This document shows, one piece after another, positions 25,642 through 34,324 of a stretch of 64,000 nucleotides of DNA. Numbering within the stretch: the first letter of the stretch is position 1; every line of letters begins with the position of its first letter. The notes beneath the pieces were generated by a model. That model ran no database searches, was not told where the DNA came from, and saw nothing but the letters and a program-made list of their open reading frames with translations. The stretch spans positions 504,575 through 568,574 of the forward strand of contig NZ_LMPP01000002.1 of the NCBI RefSeq assembly GCF_001423885.1, in the 5' to 3' direction. Source of the DNA: Rathayibacter sp. Leaf185 (GTDB lineage: Bacteria > Actinomycetota > Actinomycetes > Actinomycetales > Microbacteriaceae). A program made the position numbers and the translations under genes.

Positions 25642-26546
25642 GCGGAGGCTCCTTCGGAGGTGAGGGCGAGGAACACGCTCTCGAGGTTCTGGGCCGTGAT
25701 CTCGAGGTCGAGCGCGCTGGTCCGGGTGAGCAGGTGGCGCGCGACCGCGTCGGAGTCGCCGGTGTGGATCGTGACGCGGTCGCCCCGCGCCTCCACCGAG
25801 TCGACGGAGGGGAGGGACGCCAGCCCATCGAGATCCGCGCCGGGCAGGGTCGCCTGCACGATCCGCCCCGAGACCAGGTTCTTGATCTGGCTGGTCGCGC
25901 CGTCGGCGACGATGCGGCCGCGGCTCATCAGCACGATGCGATCCGCGTACTCGTCGGCCTCGTCGAGGTAGTGCGTCGCGAAGAGCACGGTGCGCCCGCG
26001 GGCGGCGTCGGCGCGGATCGCGCTCCAGAACGCGCGCCGCCCCTCGACGTCCATGCCGGTCGTCGGCTCGTCGAGGATCAGCAGCCCCGGATCGGGCAGC
26101 AGTGCCATGGCGAAGCGGAGGCGCTGCTGCTCGCCGCCGGAGCAGACGCCGACGCGGCGCGCGGCGAGGCCGGTGATCCCGGCCCGTTCGAGCACCTCGT
26201 CGACCGGGCGGGCGTCGGCGAAGAGGCTGGCCGTGAGCTGCAGCGTCTCGCGCACCGTGAGGTCCTTGAGGAGCCCGCCGGTCTGCAGCACCGCCGAGAC
26301 CAGTCCGTGGGCGATCGCCGTGCGGGGCTCGTGGCCGAAGACCCGGACCGCACCGGAGTCGGGGGAGGAGAGCCCCAGGATCATGTCGATCGTGGTCGTC
26401 TTGCCCGCGCCGTTCGGGCCGAGGAACGCGACGATCTCGCCGGGGGCGACGGTCAGGTCGACTCCGGCCACCGCGGTGACGGAGCCGAAGCTCTTCGTGA
26501 TCGCGGAGGCATCGATCGCGGGGGAGGCGTGCGCTGGCTGTGTCAT
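25638..26546 (-). CDS. ABC transporter ATP-binding protein (drug-export type)
   Basis: ATPase of 302 residues. Walker A is GPNGAGKTTT, the signature is CSGGEQQRLRFAMALL, and Walker B is [12 protein letters not shown] followed by H-loop ATHYLDEADEYAD. The extra C-terminal segment of about 80 residues is typical of DrrA/CcmA-like exporters. It is the first gene of the four-gene exporter/kinase/regulator operon. The substrate is unknown. Confidence 0.93.
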   Translation of the reverse strand: MTQPAHASPAIDASAITKSFGSVTAVAGVDLTVAPGEIVAFLGPNGAGKTTTIDMILGLSSPDSGAVRVFGHEPRTAIAHGLVSAVLQTGGLLKDLTVRETLQLTASLFADARPVDEVLERAGITGLAARRVGVCSGGEQQRLRFAMALLPDPGLLILDEPTTGMDVEGRRAFWSAIRADAARGRTVLFATHYLDEADEYADRIVLMSRGRIVADGATSQIKNLVSGRIVQATLPGADLDGLASLPSVDSVEARGDRVTIHTGDSDAVARHLLTRTSALDLEITAQNLESVFLALTSEGASA

Positions 26547-26689
26547 GCCTCCAGCATCTCGGCGGACCGCGGCGAGGACCTCGCCCGTCCGTCACGACTG
26601 GGCCATGACATCCGTCACGGGCGGCCGTCGCGAGTCTCCCCTCGGTCCTGAGATACGCGGGGTGCTGTGCACCCGAGCGGAGACTCGAG

Positions 26690-27544
26690 TCAGACGGTGC
26701 AGCCCGCGAAGAGGACGTCGTCGGAGGCGACGAGGTCGTCGAGGGTCAGCAGCCGGTCGAGGTCGTGGCCGGCCGCGAGGGCGTTCGCGCGCTCGAGTGC
26801 GGTCTGCGGGGCGAGCCGCCCTTCCATCACGCCGCCGAGAGCGCGCACCGCGCAGGCGGCGACGACTCCCTCCGGGGTGCCGCCGATGCCGAGCACCAGG
26901 TCGACGCGGCCCGCGGGGTCGGCCGCCTCGATCGCGACCGACACGTCGCCCTCACCGCGCAGCTCGAGCGAGACGCCCGCGGCCCGGAGTGCGGAGACGA
27001 GCTCGGAGTGCCGCGGCTTGTCGAGCACCACGACGACGAGCTCGCCGAGAGGCTTGCCGAGTGCCTCCGCCAGCCGCCGCGCGTTCTCGGCCGGAGCGAG
27101 ATCGAGCGAGACGACTCCGGCGCCCGCGGCCGAGCAGACGAGCTTGTCCATGTAGAAGACGTCGCGCGGGTCGAGCATCGTGCCGCGCGGCGCGAGCGCG
27201 ATGACGCAGACCGAGCCCGGGATCCCCTCCGCCGTCAGCCGCGTGCCGTCGAGCGGATCGACCGCGACGTCGCAGGAGGGTGCACTCGCCCGCCCGAGCC
27301 GCTCGCCGTTCGCGAGCATGGGTGCGTCGTCCTTCTCGCCCTCGCCGATGACGACGATGCCGTCGAACGGCGCCTCGGCGAGCACCGCGCGCATCGCCAC
27401 GACCGACGCCGCATCGGCCGCGAGCTTGTCACCCCGGCCGTACCAGCCGCGCGCCGCCTCCGCCGCTGCTCTGACGCTCTCGCCCACCGCCTCCCGCAGT
27501 TCGGGCGGGTACGAGGGCGACGCGATCAGGCGGACGTCGCTCAC
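26690..27544 (-). CDS. GlpX-like class II fructose-1,6-bisphosphatase, short form
   Basis: Phosphatase of 284 residues of the GlpX family. Conserved blocks include GWYGRGDKLAADAASV, IVVIGEGEKDDAPML, VAVDPLDGTRLTAEG, YMDKLVCSAAGAG, KPRHSEL and GIGGTPEGVV; metal and substrate residues appear intact. It ends at LVASDDVLFAGCTV, so the last roughly 40-50 residues of ordinary GlpX, including the TGxTKGDLL region, are absent. Its GTG overlaps the stop of the PhzE-like gene by 4 bases (GTGA). This coupling and the truncation suggest a paralogue with a special role, rather than the gluconeogenic enzyme. Confidence 0.85.
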   Translation of the reverse strand: MSDVRLIASPSYPPELREAVGESVRAAAEAARGWYGRGDKLAADAASVVAMRAVLAEAPFDGIVVIGEGEKDDAPMLANGERLGRASAPSCDVAVDPLDGTRLTAEGIPGSVCVIALAPRGTMLDPRDVFYMDKLVCSAAGAGVVSLDLAPAENARRLAEALGKPLGELVVVVLDKPRHSELVSALRAAGVSLELRGEGDVSVAIEAADPAGRVDLVLGIGGTPEGVVAACAVRALGGVMEGRLAPQTALERANALAAGHDLDRLLTLDDLVASDDVLFAGCTV

Positions 27545-29415
27545 GCGCGCGCCGGCTGCGAGGTCGCCGTGCGCACCAGGCGCTCGAGCGTGCGCAGCCC
27601 GTCCGAGGAGAGCACCGACTCGAGGTGCCCCTGCACCGACGCGATCCCCTCGCCGCGGAGCGCGTTGACGACTCCGGTCGCCGCGTCGCCCGAGACCTCG
27701 AGGTCGAGCAGCGGCGTACGCGTCGTGCCCGCACCGGCGACGGAGGAGAAGGTGTTGTAGAAGCCGATCGCCGCGTCCTCGCCGAACACGTCGACCGCCA
27801 GGCGCACGCCCTGGCGCGGGGCGGGCAGCGGCTCGACCGGCAGCCCCGCCAGCAGCGAGAGCATCTGGTGGCTGAGGCAGACGGCCAGCATCGGCCGCTC
27901 CGAGTCGAGCCGCTCGGTCATCAGGGCGCGCAGGCGCGCGATCCGCGGTTCGGAGTCGTCCCGCGGGTCGCCGGGGCCGGGACCGAACACGACGAGGTCG
28001 TCCGAGAGCACGTCCTCGACGCTCGACCAGCGCTCGACCCGGGCGTCCATGCCGAGGTGGCGCAGCTGGTGCGCGAGCATCGTCGTGAACTGGTCCTCGT
28101 TGTCGACGATCAGGGCGGTGTGCCCGGCGAGACCCTCGATGTGCTCGGGGGCCTGGGGGCGGAGCCAGAACGAGGCGAGCCGCTCGTTGCGGGCCTCGAG
28201 CGCCTCCTGGACCCCCGGCTGCGCGTTGAGGTCGATCGCGGGCGGGACGTCGCGGTGCGGCAGGAGCCCGAGCGCCGAGAGCACGCCCGACGCCTTCGCC
28301 CGGGTCTCGGCGACCTCGCCCTCGGGGGTCGAGTGGCGCACGAGCGTGGCGCCTGCGGGCACCGTCAGCCGGCCGTCCTCGCGGAGGTAGGCGGTGCGGA
28401 TCAGGATCGGCGCGTCGACCGTGTAGCCCTGCTCCTCGGGCTCGAACAGGGCGAGCACGCCGGAGTAGTAGCCGCGCGGCTCCTTCTCGTACTCGGCGAT
28501 CACCGCGCACGCGTTCTCCATCGGCGAGCCGGTGACGGTCGGCGCGAACATCGTCAGGCGCAGCACCTCGCGCACGTCGAGGTCGGTGCGGCCCTCGAGC
28601 AGGTACTCGGTGTGGCTCAGCCGCGACATCTGCTTGAGGAAGGGCCCGAGGATGCGTCCGCCGTTCGGGCAGACCGCGCTCATCATCTTCATCTCCTCGT
28701 CCACCACCATGAAGAGCTCCTCGCTCTCCTTCACATCGGCGAGGAACGCGAGCACCCCCTCGCCCGTGGGGCCGGTGGCGGGGTGGCGGAAGGTGCCGCT
28801 GATCGGGTTCATCATCGCCACACCGTCGCGCACCGACACGTGCCGCTCAGGGGTGGCCCCGACCGCGGTCACCGTCGGAGCACCGTCGGTGCCCGGGGTG
28901 TGGATCGCGAAGGTCCAGTAGGCGCCCGACTCGTCGGTGAGCAGCCGGCGGAACCAGGCCAGCACCGCCTCGACGGCAGGGGCGTCGGTCTGCGCGACGA
29001 AGGCTCGGTTGATCACGAAGTTGGCGCCCTCGCCCCGGCCGATCTCGTCGTCGATCACGCGGCGGACGATCTCGGCGTACTCCTCGTCGGGAACGTCGAA
29101 GCCGCGCTCCTCGACGGGGATCTCGCGCTCGGGCAGCAGCGCGAGCACCTCGGCCAGCGGGACGCTCTCGCGCTCGCGCACGATCAGGTTCCGCAGCGGC
29201 GCCCCGTCGTCCTTCGCCGCGAAGCCGCGCTCGCGCACCTGGCGGTAGGGCACCAGGGTGAGCACCTCGTCGCCGTCGAGCGGGATGTCGGCGAGCCCGT
29301 CGACATCGACCACGTCACCGGTGAAGACGTCGACCTCGGTGCGGCCCTGGCGGAGGACGACCGCGAACGGCAGCGAGCCGTCGGAGGCGAGGATGCGGGA
29401 GAGCAGCGAGGTCAT
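27541..29415 (-). CDS. PhzE-like fused TrpE-TrpG (anthranilate or ADIC synthase)
   Basis: Chorismate-utilising enzyme of 624 residues. The N-terminal TrpE-like part (about 1-400) has GRGEGANFVINRAF, GAYWTFAIHTPG, MNPISGTFRHPA, FAPTVTGSP and GATLVRHSTPEGE. A C-terminal glutamine amidotransferase (about 430-624) has AVCLSHQMLSLL, with Cys near 511, and HLESVLS, with His/Glu near 596. Order, length and motifs resemble phenazine PhzE (2-amino-2-deoxyisochorismate synthase) more than separate TrpE and TrpG. However, the leader carries a Trp attenuator, which argues for tryptophan-related synthesis. No other phenazine or trp genes are nearby. AAGGA lies 6 bases before the ATG. Confidence 0.88.
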   Translation of the reverse strand: MTSLLSRILASDGSLPFAVVLRQGRTEVDVFTGDVVDVDGLADIPLDGDEVLTLVPYRQVRERGFAAKDDGAPLRNLIVRERESVPLAEVLALLPEREIPVEERGFDVPDEEYAEIVRRVIDDEIGRGEGANFVINRAFVAQTDAPAVEAVLAWFRRLLTDESGAYWTFAIHTPGTDGAPTVTAVGATPERHVSVRDGVAMMNPISGTFRHPATGPTGEGVLAFLADVKESEELFMVVDEEMKMMSAVCPNGGRILGPFLKQMSRLSHTEYLLEGRTDLDVREVLRLTMFAPTVTGSPMENACAVIAEYEKEPRGYYSGVLALFEPEEQGYTVDAPILIRTAYLREDGRLTVPAGATLVRHSTPEGEVAETRAKASGVLSALGLLPHRDVPPAIDLNAQPGVQEALEARNERLASFWLRPQAPEHIEGLAGHTALIVDNEDQFTTMLAHQLRHLGMDARVERWSSVEDVLSDDLVVFGPGPGDPRDDSEPRIARLRALMTERLDSERPMLAVCLSHQMLSLLAGLPVEPLPAPRQGVRLAVDVFGEDAAIGFYNTFSSVAGAGTTRTPLLDLEVSGDAATGVVNALRGEGIASVQGHLESVLSSDGLRTLERLVRTATSQPARA

Positions 29416-29463
29416 CGTGGTCCTTGGGTCGGGGTGTCCCTCACCCGGGCCCCGACATGCAGA

Positions 29464-29488
29464 ACGACCGCCCGGTCGAGGCGGTCGT
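29464..29488 (-). terminator. Attenuator hairpin in the leader of the PhzE-like gene
   Basis: On the transcript, ACGACCGCC pairs perfectly with GGCGGTCGT across a 7-base loop, followed by TTCTG. It lies between the Trp leader peptide and the PhzE-like start codon, in the position expected for a transcription attenuator. Confidence 0.7.
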
Positions 29489-29518
29489 GTGCGAGAGGAG
29501 TCTGCGCGTCGGCCTGCC

Positions 29519-29563
29519 TAGGAGGCGGGCCACCAGGAGCGGCGGAGGGTCGACGTGCGCATG
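29519..29563 (-). CDS. Trp-type leader peptide, 14 residues
   Basis: Reads MRTSTLRRSWWPAS then TAG. Two adjacent TGG codons (residues 10-11) are the classical Trp sensor of a trp-operon leader. The ATG lies 6 bases after TAGACT (minus strand), so translation would start at the mRNA 5' end. A terminator hairpin follows 30 bases after the stop. Ribosome stalling at the Trp codons when Trp-tRNA is scarce should favour read-through into the PhzE-like gene. Confidence 0.8.
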
Positions 29564-29569
29564 GGGGGA

Positions 29570-29575
29570 GTCTAG
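29570..29575 (-). promoter_or_regulatory. -10 hexamer TAGACT for the Trp leader transcript
   Basis: TAGACT on the minus strand is followed by six C residues and then the leader ATG. No ribosome site is present. The leader peptide is thus probably read from a leaderless transcript. Confidence 0.5.
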
Positions 29576-29586
29576 GGGACCGGCCC

Positions 29587-30366
29587 TCAGGCGGCCAAGG
29601 TGGTCGCGACCCGCTCGGTCGACTCGCCCCGCAGGTGCCGGAGGAGGAGGGTCGCGCCCGCCGTCGCCGCGGGCGTCGCGACCACCGCGCCTCCGGGAAC
29701 GAGGAAGGCGAGGTAGACCGCGATGCCGAAGCCGAGCGACACCGCGCGATGCCTGCCCAGCAGGCGCCGGCGCTCGCCGAGGCTCATCCCGCGGGCGTCG
29801 CCGGCGAATCCGGTGAGCTCGAGGGCGAGCGCCCGGCCGCCGACGAGGGCGCCGGCGATCAGGCCCACGATCTGCCCGACGACGGGGATGAAGCCGAGCA
29901 GCACGAGGACCACGCCGATGGCGAGCGAGGTGGCGACCAGCACAGCGGAGTCGCGGACGCTGCGGCCGAGCCCGCGCCAGAACCCCGTCTCGTGCTCGTC
30001 GGGCACGCCGCCGAGCTCGTCCTCGACCCCGCGCCAGATCCGCTCGTAGAAGGGATCGCCCACCAGGAGGGTGACGGCGGCGAAGAGCACGACCCCCAGG
30101 GCGACCAGCGCGCCGACCGCCGCGATCGCGAGCAGGAGGCGCGCGGTCGACGCCCACGCCTCGCCCCAGCCGTCGAGGAACGGGGTCAGCGCGCTCACGA
30201 CCTCGTCGATGCGGGTGAGCGCGAGGACGAGGACGCAGACGAAGACGAGGCCGACGATCAGCGGCGGGATCGCCCCGAGGAGCATCGACCGCGGCGATCG
30301 GACCCAGGTCCCGAAGCCCCGCCCGAACAGCCGTGCGCCGAGAGCCAGGTCGCGGAGGATCGCCAT
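29587..30366 (-). CDS. EI24 domain membrane protein (CysZ-like)
   Basis: Polytopic membrane protein of 259 residues with about five spans. GARLFGRGFGTWVRSPRSML, DPFYERIWRGVEDELGG and LGFIPVVGQIVGLIAGALVG match the EI24/CysZ family. CysZ proteins transport sulphate, but actinobacterial EI24 proteins have no settled function. The ATG at 30366 is chosen; the frame upstream is antisense to the surface protein gene. It stands upstream of, and in the same direction as, the Trp leader, probably as a separate unit. Confidence 0.85.
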   Translation of the reverse strand: MAILRDLALGARLFGRGFGTWVRSPRSMLLGAIPPLIVGLVFVCVLVLALTRIDEVVSALTPFLDGWGEAWASTARLLLAIAAVGALVALGVVLFAAVTLLVGDPFYERIWRGVEDELGGVPDEHETGFWRGLGRSVRDSAVLVATSLAIGVVLVLLGFIPVVGQIVGLIAGALVGGRALALELTGFAGDARGMSLGERRRLLGRHRAVSLGFGIAVYLAFLVPGGAVVATPAATAGATLLLRHLRGESTERVATTLAA

Positions 30367-30535
30367 CTCCCGATCCTCGCAGAGACCGGGCTGCGCGCCC
30401 GTTATCCGATCGATGCGGAACGTGGTCGCACGGTGGATGTGCGTGCGTTCAGCCGGCTGATAGACATCAGCCAGGCGCCACGGGGGCAGCTTCGGCGTCG
30501 ATCCCGCTTCCACATTCTCGAGAAGGAACACATCC

Positions 30536-31780
30536 ATGTCTCTCCGGGGGACCTCTCTCCGCTCGCGCTCGCGTCTCGCGTGCCTCACTCTCGCCGTCGG
30601 CCTCGCCGCCGGCGTCCTCGCGCCGGGGGCGGCCGCGAGTACCAGCACTCCCGAGCCCACGTCCACCGCGGTCCCGACCGCGTCTCCCCTTCCGACGGCC
30701 ACGACCGCGCCGACCGCGACTCCGACCGCGACTCCGACCGCGACCGCGACTCCGACCGCAACCGCGACTCCGACCGCGACCGCGACGGCCACCGCGACTC
30801 CCACCGCGACCGCGACTCCGACTCCCGAGCCGACGCCGCCGCAGGTGGGCTGCTTCGACGGCCCTCCCGGCGCGGAGCACGACGGCGGAGTCGGAGTGAT
30901 CCTCGACGGAGTCCCGTCCGTGTCGGCTCGTCCCGGCGCTCTGGTCCTCGATCTCCCGCGCGTCACCGAGCGCGGGTGCTACGACTCCGTGGTCTTCGGG
31001 TACACCGTCAGCAGCAAGGAATACCCGCGGATCGTCGCGGCGGACGAGTCGTTCGAGGTGCCCGATGCCGGACTCGACAGCTCGAGTGTCGTCGTCGACA
31101 TCCCCTTCGCAGGGGAGTGGGGTGTCGACGTGTGGGCTTACGGCCGGACCGGCGGTGACGTCTGGGCCAAGGTGAGCGTCTTCTCGGCGACCGTCTCCGT
31201 CGCGAGCATCCCGCTGTCGAGCGAGGAGCAGGCGCTGGCGGACGCCGCCGACTACAGCGCGTGCGTCGCATCGAACGACGGGCAGGTGATCGTCAGCCAG
31301 TCCGGTGATGTCACGGCGAGCACGAAGAACGGCGTGATGACCGTGGTGCTCCCCGCGATCCGCACTGTCGACTGCCTCGACTCGGTGACCCTGGTGGTGT
31401 GGGCGGCCGACTACGACCGGCCGACCGAGGACCACCCGTTCGTGGCGGACGAGCTCGACCGGATCGAGATCCCGGCCGACTACAGCGGCGGTACCTTCAG
31501 CTACCCGGTCGCCGCGGGCCACATCGACGCGATGGTCACGGTGGTGGGCACCCTCGGGACCGCTCAGGGCGGACTCGAGTACGTGACGTACCGCGCGCAC
31601 GTGCCGCGGCCCGGTGATGCCACCACCGTCTCCACCACGGGCAGCGGGACGCGTGGCGGCCCGGCCCTCGCCGCCACGGGCGTCGAGGCCGCGGGCGTCG
31701 GTTCCGGCGCGGTGGCACTGCTCGCGCTCGGACTCCTCACGCTCGTCGTGACGCGCCGCCGAGCCGCACAGCAGCGCTAG
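30536..31780 (+). CDS. Secreted Thr/Pro-repeat surface protein with LAATG-type sorting signal
   Basis: Exported protein of 414 residues. A signal peptide (about residues 1-36, ending GAAAS) is followed by a 60-residue Thr/Ala/Pro repeat (TATPTATATPTA units, nucleotides about 30660-30835), a likely wall-spanning or glycosylated linker. Two related beta-rich units follow; each has GCYDSVVFGYT- or DCLDSVTLVVW-like strands with paired cysteines. The C-terminus has LAATGVEAAG, a hydrophobic span and RRR, resembling a sortase signal with LAATG in place of LPxTG. AAGGAA precedes the ATG. A perfect hairpin follows the stop. The function is unknown. Confidence 0.8.
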   Translation: MSLRGTSLRSRSRLACLTLAVGLAAGVLAPGAAASTSTPEPTSTAVPTASPLPTATTAPTATPTATPTATATPTATATPTATATATATPTATATPTPEPTPPQVGCFDGPPGAEHDGGVGVILDGVPSVSARPGALVLDLPRVTERGCYDSVVFGYTVSSKEYPRIVAADESFEVPDAGLDSSSVVVDIPFAGEWGVDVWAYGRTGGDVWAKVSVFSATVSVASIPLSSEEQALADAADYSACVASNDGQVIVSQSGDVTASTKNGVMTVVLPAIRTVDCLDSVTLVVWAADYDRPTEDHPFVADELDRIEIPADYSGGTFSYPVAAGHIDAMVTVVGTLGTAQGGLEYVTYRAHVPRPGDATTVSTTGSGTRGGPALAATGVEAAGVGSGAVALLALGLLTLVVTRRRAAQQR

Positions 31781-31786
31781 TCGCTC

Positions 31787-31830
31787 CACGCGAGAGGCCC
31801 GGGAGTCGATCCTCCCGGGCCTCTCGCGTG
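31787..31830. terminator. Perfect 19-bp hairpin between convergent genes
   Basis: Bases 31787-31805 and 31812-31830 are exact reverse complements around a 6-base loop (TCGATC). The hairpin lies between the surface protein and the racemase genes and should terminate both. Confidence 0.85.
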
Positions 31831-31837
31831 CCCCGGC

Positions 31838-32572
31838 TCAGGCGAGCTCGAACGGGGCGAGCAGGCCGCTCATCGCCTTGGTGCGCGGCATCGCGAACTC
31901 GTCGCGGCGCGACGTCGTGACTCCCATCGCCACGAGGCCCTCGACCAGCCGCACGGCCGAGACCACGCCGTCGATCACGGGCACGCCGAGCTCGCGTGAG
32001 AGATCGCGGCAGAGGTCGGCCATCCCGGCGCAGCCGAGCACGATCGAGTCCGACCCGTCGGCGGCGAGCGCGTCGCGGCAGGCCTCGAGGATCACGCGGC
32101 GCGCGTCGGAGCGCGGGTCCTCGAGCTCGAGCACCGGGATGTCGCAGGCGTGCACGTCGCGGCACGCCTCGCCGAATCCCGCCCGGCGCGCGATGTCCCA
32201 GGCGCGACCGCTGGTGCGCGAGAGCGTCGTGACCACGCTGAAGCCTCGGCCGACGAGTGTCGCCATGTGCATCGCCGCCTCCGCGATGCCGATCACCGGG
32301 CCGCTCGCGACCTCGCGGGCGGCGTCGACGCCCGGGTCGCCGAAGCACGCGATGACCGCGCCGTCGCTCCCCGCCGCCTCCGCCCGCGCGATCTCGTGCA
32401 GCACGCCGGGTACCGCGAGGGCCTCGTCGTAGTGGCTCTCGATCGAGGCCGGGCCCATCGGGGGCGTCACCGCGGCGATCTCCGTCCCGACCGAGGCGAC
32501 CGAGCGCGCGGCGCGCCCGATCGTCTCGGTCATCGAGGCGCTGGTGTTGGGATTGATGACGGTGATGAGCAC
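31838..32572 (-). CDS. Asp/Glu/hydantoin racemase family protein
   Basis: Cytoplasmic cofactor-independent racemase of 244 residues. Paired cysteines in AVIACFGDPGVDAAR and VLGCAGMADLC are the two acid/base residues of the family, and the N-terminus LITVINPNTSASMTE is typical of hydantoin racemases. It lies behind an NCS1 permease gene, about 50 bases from its stop, so the pair probably handles an imported hydantoin, allantoin-like or amino acid compound. No hydantoinase or carbamoylase is present. The start is GTG at 32572. Confidence 0.88.
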   Translation of the reverse strand: MLITVINPNTSASMTETIGRAARSVASVGTEIAAVTPPMGPASIESHYDEALAVPGVLHEIARAEAAGSDGAVIACFGDPGVDAAREVASGPVIGIAEAAMHMATLVGRGFSVVTTLSRTSGRAWDIARRAGFGEACRDVHACDIPVLELEDPRSDARRVILEACRDALAADGSDSIVLGCAGMADLCRDLSRELGVPVIDGVVSAVRLVEGLVAMGVTTSRRDEFAMPRTKAMSGLLAPFELA

Positions 32573-32621
32573 GGTGTCCTCGATCGGGGTGGGGGAGGAG
32601 AGGGGAGGGGCCCCTCCGGGA

Positions 32622-34199
32622 TCAGACGAGCGCGCCGTCGCTGACGTTCTCGAGGTCGTCCTCGAGCCGGCCGATGCGCGGCGACCGGCGCTCGAGCACC
32701 GCCATGGCGACGAAACCGAGCCCGCAGCCGATGAACCAGCTGTAGTCGCCGAGCCAGGTGAAGGAGGCGCCGCCCGCCTCCTCGATCCAGCGCGGCACGA
32801 GGACCGAGAGGACGGAGGGGACGCCGCCGATCGCGGTCGCCCAGACGGCGTTGGGGTTGAACCCCTTCGAGAACCAGTAGCGGCCCTTCTCGCTCATCGA
32901 GTAGAGGTCGTCGACCCAGACTCGCTGGCGGCTGATCAGGTAGTAGCCGGCGATGAGCACGCCGAACAGCGGGCCGATCAGGGCACCGAGGATGCCGAGC
33001 GTGTAGTGGATCGCGGTGTCGTTCGAGTACCAGTTCCACGGGGTGAGCAGCACCGATCCGACAGCGGCGATCATGCCGCCCATCCGCCAGCTGATCTTCT
33101 TCGGATTCACGTTCGAGAAGTCGAACGCGGGCGAGATGAAGTTGGCGACGATGTTGATGCCGATCGTGGCGATCACGAAGGTGAGCCCGCCCAGCAGGAC
33201 GGCGAACCAGGTGTCGATCCGCTCGACCGTCTCGATCGGGTCGGTGATCAGCTCGCCGAAGACGGGCACCGTCGCGGAGGCGGTGATCACCGTGAGCAGC
33301 GAGAAGAAGAGGAAGTTGATCGGGAGTCCGAGGAGGTTGCCCTTCTTGACCGCCTTGTAGCTGCGGGCGTAACGCGAGAAGTCCCCGAAGTTGAGCATCG
33401 GGCCCGAGAAGTAGGCGACCACGAGGGCGACGGCCGAGATCATGACCGGGATCGACGCGGCGAAGTCGAGGGGCTCGCCCGAGCCGAGGTTCAGCGAGAT
33501 GTTCTCCCACCCCGCCTGCGAGACGAGGTAGATCGCGAGGATCAGCATCACAACGTAGACCGCGGGGCCGGCCCAGTCGATGAAGCGGCGGATCGACTCC
33601 ATGCCCCGCCAGAACAGGGCGGCCTGCGCGACCCAGAGGATCGCGTAGGAGACGTAGCCGAGTGCCGAGAGTCCGAGGAACGAGGCCTCGGGGGTGTTCC
33701 ACGAGGCGAGGTCGGGGAAGAACTTGAGGAACACGATGTTCAGCGACTGCGCCGCGAGGTAGGTCTGCACTCCGTACCACGCGATCGCGATGAGGCCGCG
33801 GATGATGCCGGGGATGTTCGCGCCGCGGATGCCGAAGATCGCGCGGTTGATGACCGGGTACGGGACGCCGGTGACCTGGCTCGGCTTCGCGACCAGGTTG
33901 CAGAAGATCTGCACGATCACGATGCCGACCACGAGCGCGACCAGCACCTGCCAGCCGGCCAGGCCCAGCGCGAACAGCGAGCCCGCGGTGACGTAGCCGC
34001 CGACGCTGTGCACGTCCGACATCCAGAACGCGAAGATGTTGTAGCTCGACCAGCGCTGCTTGGCGAGCGGAGCCAGGTCGTCGTTGGCGAGGCGGTCGTC
34101 GTAGCCCGGCTTGATCAGCGGGGCGCCGGCGGGGAGGTCGTCGTCGATCGACACCGCGGAGTGCGGGTCGGTGCGGGCGGCGGTGGCGCGGTCGGTCAT
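32622..34199 (-). CDS. NCS1 family nucleobase/hydantoin/allantoin permease
   Basis: Cation-coupled permease of 525 residues with about 12 membrane spans. The family signature is clear: KQRWSSYNIFAFWMSDVHSV near the N-terminus, YPVINRAIFGIRGANIPGII, AWYGVQTYLAAQSL and GPMLNFGDFSRY. Closest in feel to the allantoin/hydantoin (PucI/Mhp1) branch. The ATG at 34199 follows GAGGTGG. It is divergent from the XRE-cupin regulator, with a palindrome between them. The substrate is inferred from the racemase neighbour only. Confidence 0.92.
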   Translation of the reverse strand: MTDRATAARTDPHSAVSIDDDLPAGAPLIKPGYDDRLANDDLAPLAKQRWSSYNIFAFWMSDVHSVGGYVTAGSLFALGLAGWQVLVALVVGIVIVQIFCNLVAKPSQVTGVPYPVINRAIFGIRGANIPGIIRGLIAIAWYGVQTYLAAQSLNIVFLKFFPDLASWNTPEASFLGLSALGYVSYAILWVAQAALFWRGMESIRRFIDWAGPAVYVVMLILAIYLVSQAGWENISLNLGSGEPLDFAASIPVMISAVALVVAYFSGPMLNFGDFSRYARSYKAVKKGNLLGLPINFLFFSLLTVITASATVPVFGELITDPIETVERIDTWFAVLLGGLTFVIATIGINIVANFISPAFDFSNVNPKKISWRMGGMIAAVGSVLLTPWNWYSNDTAIHYTLGILGALIGPLFGVLIAGYYLISRQRVWVDDLYSMSEKGRYWFSKGFNPNAVWATAIGGVPSVLSVLVPRWIEEAGGASFTWLGDYSWFIGCGLGFVAMAVLERRSPRIGRLEDDLENVSDGALV

Positions 34200-34324
34200 G
34201 GTGGATCCACCTCTCGGGCGGTCGTGCGTCGGCGAGCGCACGGACGGGATGTGTCAGGGTGGTCGCGACGGCGGGCCGACCGGGTCGGCCGCCACCGCGA
34301 GGGTCGTGGAGCAGTGGGCATCGT

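Noticed and set aside
26690-29415. Phenazine biosynthetic cluster
   Set aside because: Only a PhzE-like enzyme is present; PhzB, PhzD, PhzF and PhzG homologues are absent from the window and the leader is Trp-responsive.
30690-30835. CRISPR-like or satellite array
   Set aside because: The repeats are in frame and encode a Thr/Ala/Pro linker with signal peptide and sorting signal around it. There are no spacers.
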